Source: Dendrolimus kikuchii (Eukaryota > Arthropoda > Insecta > Lepidoptera > Lasiocampidae). From it: a stretch of 64,000 nucleotides of DNA. Below, piece by piece: positions 43,666 to 55,160 of this stretch. A model generated the notes under the pieces. The model was not told where the DNA came from. It searched no databases and was given only the letters and a program-made list of their open reading frames with translations. Every line of letters starts with the position of its first letter. The stretch's first letter is position 1. A program made the translations under genes and the position numbers. The stretch covers positions 1,617,001 to 1,681,000 of the forward strand of contig CM034413.1 in assembly GCA_019925095.2 (NCBI GenBank). The letters run 5' to 3'.

Positions 43666-43981
43666 ATCCGTGCAGGAACGGAAAAGAGTATAATTTCCTG
43701 CGGCCGGGCGGCCTGTCGTAAGAGGCGGCGAAACAACCCACAGCCAGGTGGTAGGGTATTTGCCCGACTGTATGGCTACCACCCCTGGTCTAGAGTATGT
43801 CGCTATAACAACTTTGAGTTGTGTTTCGGCATTAGCGACCAGGTTCCAGTCTCCCTAAGAGAGTAGCAGCGAATTTGTAGCAACTATAGTGTTGGGAGTG
43901 TTTTTAGGCGATGGTAACCGCTTTCCATCAAGTGGGCCGTCTGCCTGTCTGCTGAACTCCTGCAATAAAATTAAAAAAAAT
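43666..43981 (+). mobile_element. SINE-A, full length
   Basis: ATCCGTGCAGGAACGG to cctgcaataaaatt. Confidence 0.84.
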
Positions 43982-44911
43982 AGAATTTGAAAATTGTTAC
44001 AAAGAATGTAAAGAATTTTTAGTGTGTATTACATAGTATTCTTAGTTTATAAACATAAATACAAACACCTAGTCTCATACATCTAAACACACACACACAC
44101 TTACATACACTCATACACACAGATATTGGTATACAACACATAAAAAAATGTATAAAGTTTATTGTAATAAAAGTTGTCTTCAGTGATTAAGTTAATTGAG
44201 AGCGGGTTCTTCTAACACAAGTATATATTAATACTTAATAGAAGGTCTTAACCCCAAAAATTCTTGTATGTACTTTTAGAACAACAAACATTTATTATTA
44301 TTTATAATAAGTCTTTCAAGACCACGGGCCATAAAAATGGCCCGGACTTTTGGAGGGCTTGCGTGGGACTATGGGAAAGCCAACACGTAGAGGCCCCTTG
44401 ACAAATTTAATGTAAATATGCCGTGACACTGGCCGGCGATTATCCCTGTCTACACCATGTAATAATGCACTCAAAGACAAGCCCCGACCAGTGTAGGACT
44501 ATTGTGGGATTATTATTTATTATTATTATTATACATATATCAATCAAATGTCCACTAAAAGAATAATTTATATAATATAAATAAAAATTGGCTCAAATAA
44601 AAAAAAAATACAATTATACAAAACTTAGATAAAATGAGGTCGATATTGAAAAAACACCACAATAATTATTACTAACAAGAGAGAGAGAAAAACGGAAAAT
44701 ATAAAATATTAATAATATTTGTGTTTTATATTGATATAAATTACCTATGAAAGAACCTATATTATTCTATTCTATTTTTGTTCCAAATGGCGCAAACGCT
44801 TAGGCATCGATTTTACCAATGATACATAGAGAGTAAAGTGACAGGTGTAAGACAATTTATAGGAAAAAGGCTTTAATCGGTATTCGATTGCAAGGACCTA
44901 GGACCAAGGAC
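43982..44911. other. No gene; CA-rich and AT-rich sequence
   Basis: (CA)n-like run near 44090-44125; small hairpin gggccat-aaaa-atggccc at 44328-44345. Confidence 0.5.
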
Positions 44912-45224
44912 TATCCGTGCAGGAACGGAGAAAGAATACAATTTCCCGCGGCCGGGCGGCCTGTCGTAAGAGGGGACAAAACAACCCACAGCCAGGTGGT
45001 AGGGCATTTGACCGACTGGAGGGCGACCACCCCTGATCTAAATTATGTCGCCATAACAACCTTGAGTTGTGTTCCGGTATTAGTGACCAGGTTCCAGTGT
45101 CCCTTAAGAGAGCAGCAGCGCATTTGTAGCACCTTTAGTGTTGCAAATGTCCGTAGGCGATGGTAACCGTTTTCCATCAAGTGGGCCGTCTGCCTGTCTG
45201 CTGAACTCCTGCAATAAAAAAATA
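44912..45224 (+). mobile_element. SINE-A, full length
   Basis: TATCCGTGCAGGAACGG to gcaataaaaaaata. Confidence 0.85.
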
Positions 45225-45393
45225 ACTGTCATCCTGTGGACAAAACAAATATATATTATGTTAGACTACCTACACTATAAATGACTATTATTAAGAATTA
45301 AAAATTTATATAAAATATATACTTAAATATTATCATTTAGAGTTAACATAGAGTTTAGACTGACAGGGCGGGGGAAATCTCGTGGTAAGATAT

Positions 45394-45944
45394 TGTTACG
45401 AGTTAGCGGGACTCGAATTAAAATGCCGTTTGAATTAATATAGAGTTTATTAGAACTATACAAACACGTATAACACAGGTACAAATATAACCAAACACAA
45501 CACAATCCAAACGTAATGCAGGAAGTCGTAATTCAATAAAACGCAGAAAGTCCGTCATTATTAGATTCCCGAATGTACACACGTCACGCCCGTATCGTAG
45601 TTGTAGCTCAACTGACTCCTCCTTATACTTCACAAATGCAAATATGCCCGCCCGGTAACGTCCACACAATTTCCTAGAATTAGCTTGTAATTATAATCCG
45701 CAACACCTGGCTAATGATGCTCCTAAGCGAGTACATTAGGACAATATGCTGCTCTCCACAATAACTAGAAACGTATGCCAATAAATAAGTGAACAAACGA
45801 ACTACGTTAAAACGTAGTTTTATTATAAACAAAAGAAGACGATCATAAAAGGATTACAATTGGTTCAAATGCCGACAGGTAATAAAATGTGCTTTTACAG
45901 ATCTGTACGTGGAATTTGTCTTTGTCGGGGCCTAAGTTGTAATA
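45394..45944. mobile_element. LTR-1 solo LTR with 4-bp TSD and a 30-bp PLE-1 remnant inside
   Basis: TGTTACGAGTTAGCGGGAC ... AAGTTGTAATA, flanked by ATAT at 45390-45393 and 45945-45948. 45798-45827 interrupts it. Confidence 0.8.
45798..45827. mobile_element. Minimal PLE-1 end-to-end remnant
   Basis: actacgtt joined to aacgtagttttattata, flanked by aacaaa at 45792-45797 and 45828-45833. Confidence 0.5.
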
Positions 45945-45948
45945 ATAT

Positions 45949-46150
45949 CATAGATTGGGGTTTTCATTTTATTGCAATGGAAGAAAATATGCTCCAATGT
46001 CCCTTCAGCTATTCCACATTCACAAAGCGAGTGGTCACGAACCCTGATCTTAGCAAGGAAAAATGGGGAACAACAGTGAACCAATCTAAGGCGTATTAAG
46101 CAGGACACAATTTTGTTAGGGAGATAATGATGTTGCAAAAACCAAGGTTT
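45949..46150 (-). pseudogene. Non-LTR retrotransposon ORF2 C-terminal fragment
   Basis: Minus frame RLRLVHCCSPFFLAKI, RDHSLCECGIAEGTLEHIFF, HCNK: the RLRxGH...CxCG...TLEHIFxxC motif of Jockey-group LINE C-termini. Only about 65 codons remain. Confidence 0.65.
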
Positions 46151-46504
46151 CGATCTACATTAGTAAATAGTGCATCGTATTACTGACAAGTGCGGTATAT
46201 ACATGTGTTTTTTGTATAGTTAATTTTGATAAGCGGTACTGAGAAGCGGGATTTATCACGTAAGCTTGAGGAGTAAATTATTTATGAGAAATGATGAATC
46301 AAAGCAATTACATTCTTTTTGTATCTTTTTTATTATTCTATTTTACATTTTCCTCTCTTTTTTTATTATTTTCTTTATTTACAAACATCTTAAGTAGATT
46401 ACATTGTTTCTCGTCTATCTATGTACATTTCTTATATGTCACTTGCTAGTTTTCATTATCCTTTCGTCTATTATAGGTCATTGGCTATGTCTATACACTG
46501 TTAG
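46151..46504. other. No gene recognised
   Basis: AT-rich. Confidence 0.45.
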
Positions 46505-46937
46505 ATTTGAACTAATTGTAATCTTTTTATGATCGTCTTTTTTTTTCTTCACTTATGTATTGGCATACGTTTCTAGTTATTGTAGAGAACAGGCCATTGT
46601 CCTATTGTACTCGCTCCTTAGCATCATTAGCCAGGTGTTGCGGATTGCAATTACAAGATAATTCTAGGAAACTGTGTCGACGTTGCCGGGCGGGCACATT
46701 TTGCATTTGTGAAGTATAAAACGATGGCCCGATTGAGAGAGATGTCAGTTGAGCTACAACTACGATACGAGCGTGACGGACTTTGCGCGTTTTATTGAAT
46801 TACGACCTTCTGCATTACGTTTGGATTGTGTTGTGTTCGGTTATATTTGTATCTGCGTTATACGTGTTTGTATAGTTCTAATAAACTCTATAACAATTCT
46901 AACGGCATTTTAATTCGAGTCCCGCTAACTCGTAACA
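46505..46937. mobile_element. LTR-1 in inverse orientation to 45394-45944, one end lost
   Basis: Reverse complement of LTR-1 from tgattacaa-type sequence to the terminal TGTTACGAG (46937 leftward). Confidence 0.75.
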
Positions 46938-47204
46938 ATATTATATTTCACGACAAACATCTAAATAAAGGAAGTTAATCAAATATGGTACAAAATTACA
47001 TAACTCAAATGTTTTTATAACCTTTGAAACGTGAAAAACATAAACACTTTAAAACCGACACAGATAAACTTGTTACTACAGCAATAGACGAATATTTGAT
47101 AATATTAATCTTATTTAGGTGTCATCATGCAAAGGAAGTATATTTCTCTGTTGATATACGATACTTACTTTTGCACTAATAGAGATTATCGGAAATTTTT
47201 TATT
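46938..47204. other. No gene recognised
   Basis: AT-rich. Confidence 0.45.
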
Positions 47205-47341
47205 GTTTAAATCAGTCGAACTGGCCGACCGCCAACCTGATGGAAAGCGGTTACCGTCGGTTTTGTTTATGGGTGTCGCGTCGCAACACTAGTCTATGGT
47301 GTTGTGAATGCACATCACTAGCGCGTCCCTTCTCAAGGTGG
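47205..47341 (-). repeat. Relic sharing the SINE-A 3' tail
   Basis: gaccgccaacctgatggaaagcg and ggtgttgtgaatgc resemble the 3' module of SINE-A and of 57995-58080. Confidence 0.4.
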
Positions 47342-47350
47342 TGTGCATAT

Positions 47351-47681
47351 GGAGTTTTTGGCGGGACCTGATAGGCGATGTCGTGCTGTGCAGTTTTATT
47401 TTCAAAAAATGTATAAAATTACTCTAAAATGAACAATAGTTGTGGGATATTGATAGTTTTTGAGTAGTCATTATGTGTTTTGTGAGAAATGGGAACTGTA
47501 TAGTCAAATGTGGCCTTTTGAGTTGTCACAAAAATTCCGTTGAATGGCACTAGCTGATAACCTAAAGTTCAGCTGTGCTACACATAGGCTTAAGAAAATG
47601 AAGAAACTATCTTGTAAACTAAGATCTGGCTTAAAGGCTTAGCTACCAAGCCATAAACCTAAATTTAAAAAAAAAATGATA
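47351..47681 (+). mobile_element. SINE-B, long form, 9-bp TSD
   Basis: TSD tgtgcatat at 47342-47350 and 47682-47690. Confidence 0.85.
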
Positions 47682-47690
47682 TGTGCATAT

Positions 47691-48024
47691 TACAAGTCAC
47701 GGCTCAGGGACGTGGCTTACAACTCATCTGGATAAGGAAACCACGCCCGTGTTGGGGCCCAAAGGAAGGGTTAAGTTTTTATAATATAAACAACAAAATG
47801 CTCGAATTGAATTAAAATAGATATATATCGATTATAAGTTATTACTTATACTTAATGCTCTTAGAAGCTAAGTTAGACAAACAATTCAAATAGCAAAGAT
47901 ACCTTTCTCGCCTTTTTTTGGAAAACTTCTTTATCAAATCATCCATAGCTAAAGACTATTTCAACAACAATGACAAGTCTGACAGCCGTTCATGATAAGT
48001 TTTGTCTATGGTTCCTGTTAATCG
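47691..48024. other. No gene recognised
   Basis: Nothing recognised. Confidence 0.45.
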
Positions 48025-48036
48025 AGCAGTTACTCT

Positions 48037-48304
48037 GAGTTTTTGGCGGGAACTAAAAGGCGGTGTTGTGCTGTGCAGTTTTATTTTCTAAAAATGTGTA
48101 AAATCGCCCTAAAATGAACAATAGTTGTAGGATATTGATAGTTTTTGAGTCGAAATTATGTGTTTTGTGAGAAATGTGAACTGTATAGTTAAATGTGGCC
48201 TTTTGAGTTGTCACAAGAACTCCGTTGAATTGTGTGGATTGTAGCCTACAATACAACTGCACTTGGCTTAAAGACCTAGTTGCCAAGCCATAAACATTAA
48301 AAAA
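48037..48304 (+). mobile_element. SINE-B with 12-bp TSD
   Basis: TSD agcagttactct at 48025-48036 and 48305-48316; short A tail. Confidence 0.88.
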
Positions 48305-48864
48305 AGCAGTTACTCTCATTAATCTTATTAATCTATAAAAGACTGTGGACATTTTAGGAATTTTTGGTTACACACTTTCGGGGCCCTTGTAGCCTTGGAG
48401 CCCCGTATCATTGATACGGCTGGTACGGCAGTAGCTACGCTCCTATTTGTAGGCGTCTTTAAGAACCATAAAGAAGCTTTCAAACTTACTCTAACTCAAT
48501 ATGAATAAGTCGGTTAATATTTAACATAATCGCAGATTAAGCCGCACCGTTACAAAATATTATTTTGGAAATCGTATACACTGAGAGAGAAAGAGAGAAA
48601 GAGAGAGAGATGACACGTTATTGTACACCAATACATAAAATACAAATAAACTTATATAGCCTGAAAATATTGTAAATGTGCACAATGGGCGGTCTTATCG
48701 CTAAGAAGCGATCTCTTCCAGACAACCCGTGACTGGAATAAAATAGATTCAATTTGTCAAAGGTGGTATACAAAAATATCAGACGTAATGCATTACATTA
48801 CTTACATTATGTTTTATTCAATAATAAACATATAAGTATGTAGAATATTATACAAGTACTAGCT

Positions 48865-48966
48865 TAATAAAACTACGTTTTAACGGTTTTAAGCGCGGTA
48901 ATTTTATTTGATTTTGGTTTTTCCGACGTTTCGGCCACTTTTCAGTGGCCGTGATCACGGAAGACT
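48865..48966 (-). mobile_element. PLE-1 terminal module only (102 bp), 10-bp TSD
   Basis: TSD agtactagct at 48855-48864 and 48967-48976, which includes the end of the Helitron at 48971. The hairpin core is at 48921-48961 (minus). Confidence 0.7.
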
Positions 48967-48970
48967 AGTA

Positions 48971-49141
48971 CTAGCTGCCCCGACAGACGTTGCTCTGCCC
49001 TGAAGAAATAAAATTTAAAACCCGATTGCAGCGCCACCTACCGGGTCCAAATTTAAGCTATCCTATCTTTCAAGTCGGATCAAACTGCACACGGTGTGCA
49101 AATTTGATTAAAATCGGTCAAGTAATTTATATATATTAAGA
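48971..49141 (-). mobile_element. Hel-2-related Helitron, 171 bp
   Basis: Minus-strand A|TCTTAATATATATAAATTAC start and GGGGCAGCTAG|T end. Confidence 0.75.
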
Positions 49142-49432
49142 TTAATTATACTTAAAATATATAAACATCACAATGTTGCAGGTAGTGATTTGTCGTCATG
49201 TTCTTAAATATTGTTAGTGATAAAAATTGAGAAAATAATCGCCTTTTACTATATTGACATTTAAGTATCTACACTTTGTAAATATATATATTATTAACAA
49301 TAATGAATATTGATTGTATAAGCAGACGTGGTCTGACTTTGTACCCGGACTTATTATTAATTATACACACGTGATGGAAATATATTTAATCAAAAACTTA
49401 ACCTGGCGCCTCGGAACCTATATAATAAGGGT

Positions 49433-49640
49433 TTTTTTATTGCACGGGCCCACCAGATTGGAAAGCGGCTATCATCGCCTATGGACATCTCTAACACCAA
49501 AGGTGCTACAAATGCGCTGCTGCTCTCTTAAAGGAGACTGGAACCTGGCCACTAATGCCGGAACATAACTCAAGATTATTATGACGGCATAGTCTAAATT
49601 AAGGGTGGTAGACATCCAAACGGGGAATACCCTACCACCG
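49433..49640 (-). mobile_element. SINE-A, degenerate
   Basis: ttttttattgcacgggccca to ccctaccacc; head missing. Confidence 0.75.
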
Positions 49641-49723
49641 ACACCTTTACGTAGAGTTAAAACTTATTAAATAAAATTAATTTATTCATAGCCACAATAT
49701 GAAATAATTGAATGAAATTTCAA

Positions 49724-49912
49724 CTAGCGGTCCGGCGCGGTTTCACCCGCGCTCTGTCCCGCCCCCGTGGTATATAGCGTCATGTTATATAGCCTATGAC
49801 ACTCTATGTTAACGTAGCTTTCCAACAACAAAAGAATTTTTAAAATCGGTTTAGTAGATCCAGAGATTACCCCCTACAACGACACAAACTCTCTTTATAA
49901 TATTAGTAATTT
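49724..49912 (-). mobile_element. Helitron-like element
   Basis: CGGACCGCTAG|T 3' end on the minus strand with a GC-rich hairpin region (gcgcggtttcacccgcgc); 5' end approximate (attactaatattataaag). 49913-50145 has only the scrap ggtagtctgtaaatc (50060). Confidence 0.55.
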
Positions 49913-50145
49913 CAATAATAAGACCTGAAAGTTTTTTTTATACATCGCCTCCTTCTTTGTCTTGATTCAGGGCAAAGGGTCATATATTCTTAAATATGTG
50001 TATATCTTTAGAGTTTTATTTAAAAAACAAAAACTAGGCCCCGAGTCTATAAAGCAAATTGGTAGTCTGTAAATCATATCGGCTCAATATTGAATCAATC
50101 TTAATTTGACCGAGACAGATTTATTGCGTGATGTTGAGATGCTAA

Positions 50146-50457
50146 CCGTGCAGGAACGGAGAAAGAATACAATTTCCTGCGGCCGGGCGGCCTGTCGTAA
50201 GAGGCGACTTAACAACCCACAGCCAGGTGGTAGGGCATTTGCCCGACTGGATGGCTACCACCCCTGATCTAAAGTATGTCGCCATAACAACCTTGAGTTG
50301 TGTGACATTAGTGACCAGGTTCCAGTCTGCTTTAAGAGAGCAGCAGCGCATTTGTAGCTACTTTGGTGTTGCAAATTTCCATAGGCGACGGTAATCGCTT
50401 TCCATCAAGTGGGCCGTCTGCCTGTCTGCTGAACTCCTGCAATAAAAAATAAAAAAA
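50146..50457 (+). mobile_element. SINE-A, full length
   Basis: CCGTGCAGGAACGG to gcaataaaaaataaaaaaa. Confidence 0.84.
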
Positions 50458-50703
50458 CACAGACTTCGGCAAATTGTTCCTGCGGTGCGCAACAGACAGA
50501 CGGAGGCAATACGTTTACTTCTGACCAATGGTAGGTCCTCCATGTAATGATGGCGCAGACTGGTGCGTTTTCTTATCTGATGATGGATATCTGATTATCT
50601 GTCAGTCGAATGAAACTTGACTCACACTAGCATGATATTTTTTTTATGAAAGTCACAGTTAGTTAGTCAGTTCCAAGTGGTTAACGTAGCCCATGGACAT
50701 CTG

Positions 50704-51033
50704 TTCCGTTTACCGCGGGGGCCCTTTTGCTTGCTAGGAGAGCAAAGGACCTTCTATCCCCGCACAACGAAGTGGGGTGTGTTCTCCCAGGGCACACTCC
50801 AGGCTCTTTATTGCGCTGGATCGGCTGGGCGTAATTATGTTCTAAATCTCAGCCTTTCCAACACATACAAAGCGCAGGGTCGACAGGGAGGAGGGGATTT
50901 TTAGTGGGTATTGGGGTTGCTCGCTCGTGTAGCAACGCTCGGAGTCTTCCACACTATTCTTAGCAACGACCCAGTTTGTGCGTAAATCGGTTAAGCATTC
51001 TCCCTCGCCTCAAAACAAAACAAAAAAAAAGGG
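50704..51033 (+). mobile_element. R1-b LINE 3' end, 330 bp, 13-bp TSD
   Basis: TSD ccatggacatctg at 50691-50703 and 51034-51046. Ends cgcctcaaaacaaaacaaaaaaaaa. The target is a decayed SINE-A-type relic (50660-50703 with 51034-51056). Confidence 0.8.
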
Positions 51034-51056
51034 CCATGGACATCTGCAACACCAAG

Positions 51057-51329
51057 GAAGCCCATGTGTTGCCTACTGTGTTACGGAGTTACGTTTTCTA
51101 CGGAGTAGTTGAGATTCCTTTGCATTTTAGAGATGACCCTAATGGTTGGAGGAGTAAGATGGAATTCTCCTCGCTCTCAAAGCAAGATCTTCCAGCGAGG
51201 CTATTGTTATTCCACGCAGGCCGAGGCCCGTCTATTATTGTTGGAAATTTGTATATATTGTTTGTACGTGTCAGGAATCGTTTGCGACCTCGATTATTGC
51301 ACAGCGCCATCTATTTTGCCTTTTTTAAA
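51057..51329. other. Unrecognised, moderately GC-rich
   Basis: A plus frame runs through it into 51431 but without a recognisable domain. Confidence 0.35.
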
Positions 51330-51760
51330 TTATTAATATCTCTACGGACTCGAGTTCCGTACCCTTTTTTACTACTTAATTTCTATGAAAAATTTGAGAC
51401 TCCATACACGCTTATTGTTTATTTTTGTTAGTGTCTGTGACATTATATGTAGTAATTTTTATGTTTTGGTGTACCTTAAGAATAACTTATTATATTAATT
51501 TATTGTAATTTTAATACTAAACTTAAACTAATGTAGAGTGTATCTGTTACATGCTGGTGTTGTGAGGAAGTGCATGTGCAGTGTTGGCCTTATATCTATA
51601 CTTATATATAGTCCTATCTAGTACCATGTGTGTTGTTTTTTATCTTTTCTGTGCCTGGGTTATTAATTTTTAGGCCCTTTGTGTCTCTTGGTTTGTTTGT
51701 GAAGTTTGCGTGTAATGCAATGCGATGGTAGTGCGCGTAGGTTTAAGTATGTGTATATCT
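51330..51760 (+). repeat. Second copy of the 23990-24510 repeat
   Basis: Collinear from ctacggactcgagttccgt to gcgatggtagtgcgcg. Confidence 0.6.
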
Positions 51761-52089
51761 GTCTGTCTGTATGTGTATATATGTCTATTTTGCCTTATAA
51801 GTGTTCCACTAAAGCATTCTTCTTCTATAATAACCGTACGTGTGTACGTACAAACCGTATCTGATTGTGGTACAAATCTTTGCATATCTATCGCAGACGC
51901 ACCGACCCATGACGCCCGGCATATATCGGAATCCAAAACAAATTTGTCCTAATTTCAAAGTTTTATCATCTCCATTATCTAATTACTGTTCTGATAAAGC
52001 GTTACGTATAAATATGATAATCGTACAAAAAGTTAAGAAGGAGCAAATAGCACGTGGTCGCATCATGTTCGAATTATTATCTTGGCTAT
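51761..52089. other. No gene recognised
   Basis: Short frames only; starts with a tctgtctgtctg run. Confidence 0.4.
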
Positions 52090-52377
52090 AGCTCTCTGTT
52101 TTTTAAATAACGACTCCTCCGTGTTCGGTCAAGGCCGAGGATCTTGGGTTCTCCTGCATCTGGGAAGCGGAGGAACCAACCCCTGTTGACGAAGTGAGTT
52201 TGCCTCTCCCAGGGCATTCTCAAGCACTGATGCGCAGGATCAGCGTGAGCGTAACTACATTCTAAGTCTCACGTTATTCCTACCATGAGCAAAAGCACAT
52301 GGGGGGAAGGGAGTTTTAGTGGAGTCTTAGCCCATGGGGTACTTTTTTTTTCATTAATTTGGACAAAAAACATTTTT

Positions 52378-52615
52378 TTTTAATCGGCAGACAAACACAC
52401 ACATTGTATATCCCCAAATTAAGCAAGTTACGCTTGTGTTATGGGTAATATACAACGGACTACTCTGGGGCCGATCCCAGACACCCAGACCATAGTAAAT
52501 AACGGAGAAAATACGTTTCCGAAATTTACTATACCAGGAATCGAACCCGGAACCTCTGCGTTGCAGTGAGGTACGCCGGCAAAGGCTTAGCCCGCTCAAC
52601 CACAGAGGCCGTCAA
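52378..52615 (-). mobile_element. SINE-T2, tRNA-derived
   Basis: Minus-strand head gaGGCCTCTGTGGTTGAGCG, box B CCGGGTTCGATTCC. Confidence 0.82.
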
Positions 52616-52883
52616 TATTGTACAGAGTTTAGCATTATGAATCTTATACATAAGTAGTTTGACTAAATACAACACCAACATCATTTGCCACATATTGAGT
52701 AATTGAAATTATACTAGCTACCGTAAGTAAAAGCAAAAGAGAGGAAAAAAAAAGCAAGGTTTGGTATAAAATATCTAAAAAGAAGAAGAAAGAGAGACCT
52801 CACCAGAACGCAGAGCCAGAGCCAAGAGCACACCGAATGCCTGAGACCAGCTTTTACAGTTACTTCTTCAATACGGATCTTCT

Positions 52884-53180
52884 TTTTTATTTTATTGCAA
52901 GAGTTCAGCAGACAGGCAGACGGCCCACTTGAGGGAAAGAGGTTACCATCGCCTATGGACATTCGCAACACCAAAGTTGCTACAAATGCGCTGCTACTCT
53001 CTTAAGGGAGAGTGGAACCTGGTCACTAATGCCGGAACACAACTCAAGGTTGTTATGGCGGCATACTCTAGACCAGCAGGCAAATGCCCTACCACCTGGC
53101 TGTGGGTTGTTTTGTCGCCTCTTACGACAGGCCGCCCGGCCGCAGGAAATTGTATTCTTTCTCCGTTCCTGCACCGATAG
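52884..53180 (-). mobile_element. SINE-A, near full length
   Basis: ttattgcaagagttcagc to gttcctgcaccgata; ~15 bp missing after agaccag. Confidence 0.83.
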
Positions 53181-53518
53181 AATCTTGCTGAGTCTCCACA
53201 CAAGCCGGCAATTGACTCTGTTATCTGCGCTATGTTCAGTGGATAACTCATTGCTTTGGTCTAATCCCAATAAAGAACCCGGTAGTGTACGAAATGTGAT
53301 TCCCCCTGCCTCGAAGAAAAAGGCAGGATCTTCGTGATACACTTTTCAATGTCACGGTGCAGTAACACTGTTCTAGATCCCGTGGCGTCCCAGCAAAGTC
53401 CAGGTGTGGGGTGCAGGTGTAGGATAAGTGGGTGGTATTGGCTATTGGTTTGCGCACCGGTGGCTGAGAGACCCACATACACTCGATGCAGGCGCCTTAA
53501 GCGCTGCATTAGGCCATT

Positions 53519-53751
53519 ATCCAGGTGATAGGGCATTTGCCGGACTGGATGGCTACCACCCCTGGTCTAGAGTATGTCGCCATAACAACCTTGAGTTGTG
53601 TTCCGGCATTAGTGACCAGGTTCCAGTCTCCCTTAAGAGAGCAGCAGCGCATTTGTAGCAACTTTGGTGTTGCAAATGTCCATAGGCGATGGTCACCGCT
53701 TTCCATCAAGTGGGCCGTCTACCTGTCTGCTGATCTCCTGCAATAAAAAAA
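53519..53751 (+). mobile_element. SINE-A, 5'-truncated
   Basis: ccaggtgatagggc to gcaataaaaaaaa. Confidence 0.83.
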
Positions 53752-54133
53752 ATCCTCGTATGGCCCGGGTATGTTGTCCAAAGACATTCTCCTGCGTTAT
53801 CGAAAAAGAAAAAAAAGCGGAGGGTCTTATATTCTTTTATATTTTAGGTCTTTTTAACCGACTTCAAAAAGAAGGAGGTTCTTAATTCGTCTGTATCATG
53901 TTTTTTTTTGTATGGCCGTTACTCGATTTCTCCGTCAATTGTGAACCGATATTCAATTTATTTGTTAATCGAAATTTTATACTCCCGAATTGGTCCCATT
54001 GCCACCATGTCTGACCAAGATCTGATGAGTGGATTCCAAGGAATTCGAGAAAGCAACAAACATTGCACAGTGTCTTAGCTTCTTGTCTAGCGATAAGGCC
54101 GCCCTTTGTTCAACATTCACTGTACCTGTGTTT
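53752..54133. other. No gene; small repeat scraps
   Basis: 53857-53890 accgacttcaaaaagaagga scrap; 54085-54108 agcgataaggccgccctttg is a CR1 tail scrap. Confidence 0.45.
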
Positions 54134-54445
54134 TATCCGTGCAGGAACGTAGAAAGAATACAATTTCCTGCGGCCGGGCGGCCTGTAGTAAGAGGCGACT
54201 TAACAACCCACAGCCAGGTGGTAGGGCATTTGCCGACTGGATAGCTACCACCCCTGGTCTAGAGTATGTCGCCATAACAACCTTGAGTTGTGTTCCGGCA
54301 TTAGTGACCAGGTTCCAGTCTCCCTTAAGAGAGCAGCAGCGCATTTGTAGCAACTTTGGTGTTGCAAATGTTCATAGGCGATGGTCACCGCTTTGCATCA
54401 AGTGGGCCGTCTGCCTGCCCGCTGATCTCCTGCAATAAAAAAATA
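54134..54445 (+). mobile_element. SINE-A, full length
   Basis: TATCCGTGCAGGAACG to cctgcaataaaaaaataa. Confidence 0.85.
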
Positions 54446-54878
54446 AACATATATATTAACGAGCTCCTTAAATGTAACCGACACTATCGGATATCCGAGA
54501 TAAAATTTATCCGAGTCCTATATAAAATGTAATTATATGTATTTTTCTTTTACAATTCCTGGACAACGTAATATCCGTAACTGAAACTATTTGAAACCAT
54601 CTTTGGAAATTTATTTATACATATTAATATTAATTAAAAATCTAAAATATCCTATAAATAAACCTAACTTAAAAATATATATACAATAATAAATAAACTA
54701 AAATTAAAATAAAACCTATATTAAAGCCCGTCCAGCCCCACCAGACCACTGTCGCTGGGCATTGTACCTAGAAGGCAGCATTACCTCGCTGGATACAGAG
54801 GCTAATCCTTTGAGCGAGGTAAGCTCCAGCCTTCCGGTCTCCTGTTTTGAATTATCTATTACATATAATATTATAAGA
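54446..54878. other. No gene recognised
   Basis: AT-rich, then GC-richer 54725-54850 without a recognised family. Confidence 0.4.
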
Positions 54879-55160
54879 ATATTAAGGTAGTTTGGTCATG
54901 TAGAGAGAATTAATGAAAGCAGTATCACAAAACAAGTATATGACAGTAATGTGAGTGGTAGAGTCGAAGTGGGTCGACCGCGACGTACTCACCATGATCA
55001 CAACGAAGATATTTCGAAGAAAGGTCATGTGAAAAGCACTTTACATGAGCGTGTATGTATGAAGAGATTAATGACAGTTAATGAAGCTAAGTGTTTGTCA
55101 GGATCGTAGCAGGTGCAAATCCGTCGTCTCTGCCTATCCTTACACCAATGGTAAAGAGCC

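Larger units (their letters stand above)
48585..49235 (-). mobile_element. CR1-like 3' end, interrupted by PLE-1 and a Helitron
   Basis: Starts with a (GA)n run, then gggcggtcttatcgct...gcgatctcttccagac as at 34920-34965. 49143-49230 (gcaggtagtgatttgtcg, gttcttaaatattgttag) continues the CR1 sequence of 35185-35240. Confidence 0.65.
52090..53325 (+). mobile_element. R1-b LINE 3' region split by SINE insertions
   Basis: 52090-52345 and 53181-53325 are collinear with the continuous inverse copy at 30835-31265. The gap contains SINE-T2 and SINE-A. Confidence 0.65.

Noticed and set aside
53248..53536. Minus-strand ORFs of 76-91 codons upstream of SINE-A
   Set aside because: They overlap the R1-b 3' region in the wrong strand and show no domain.
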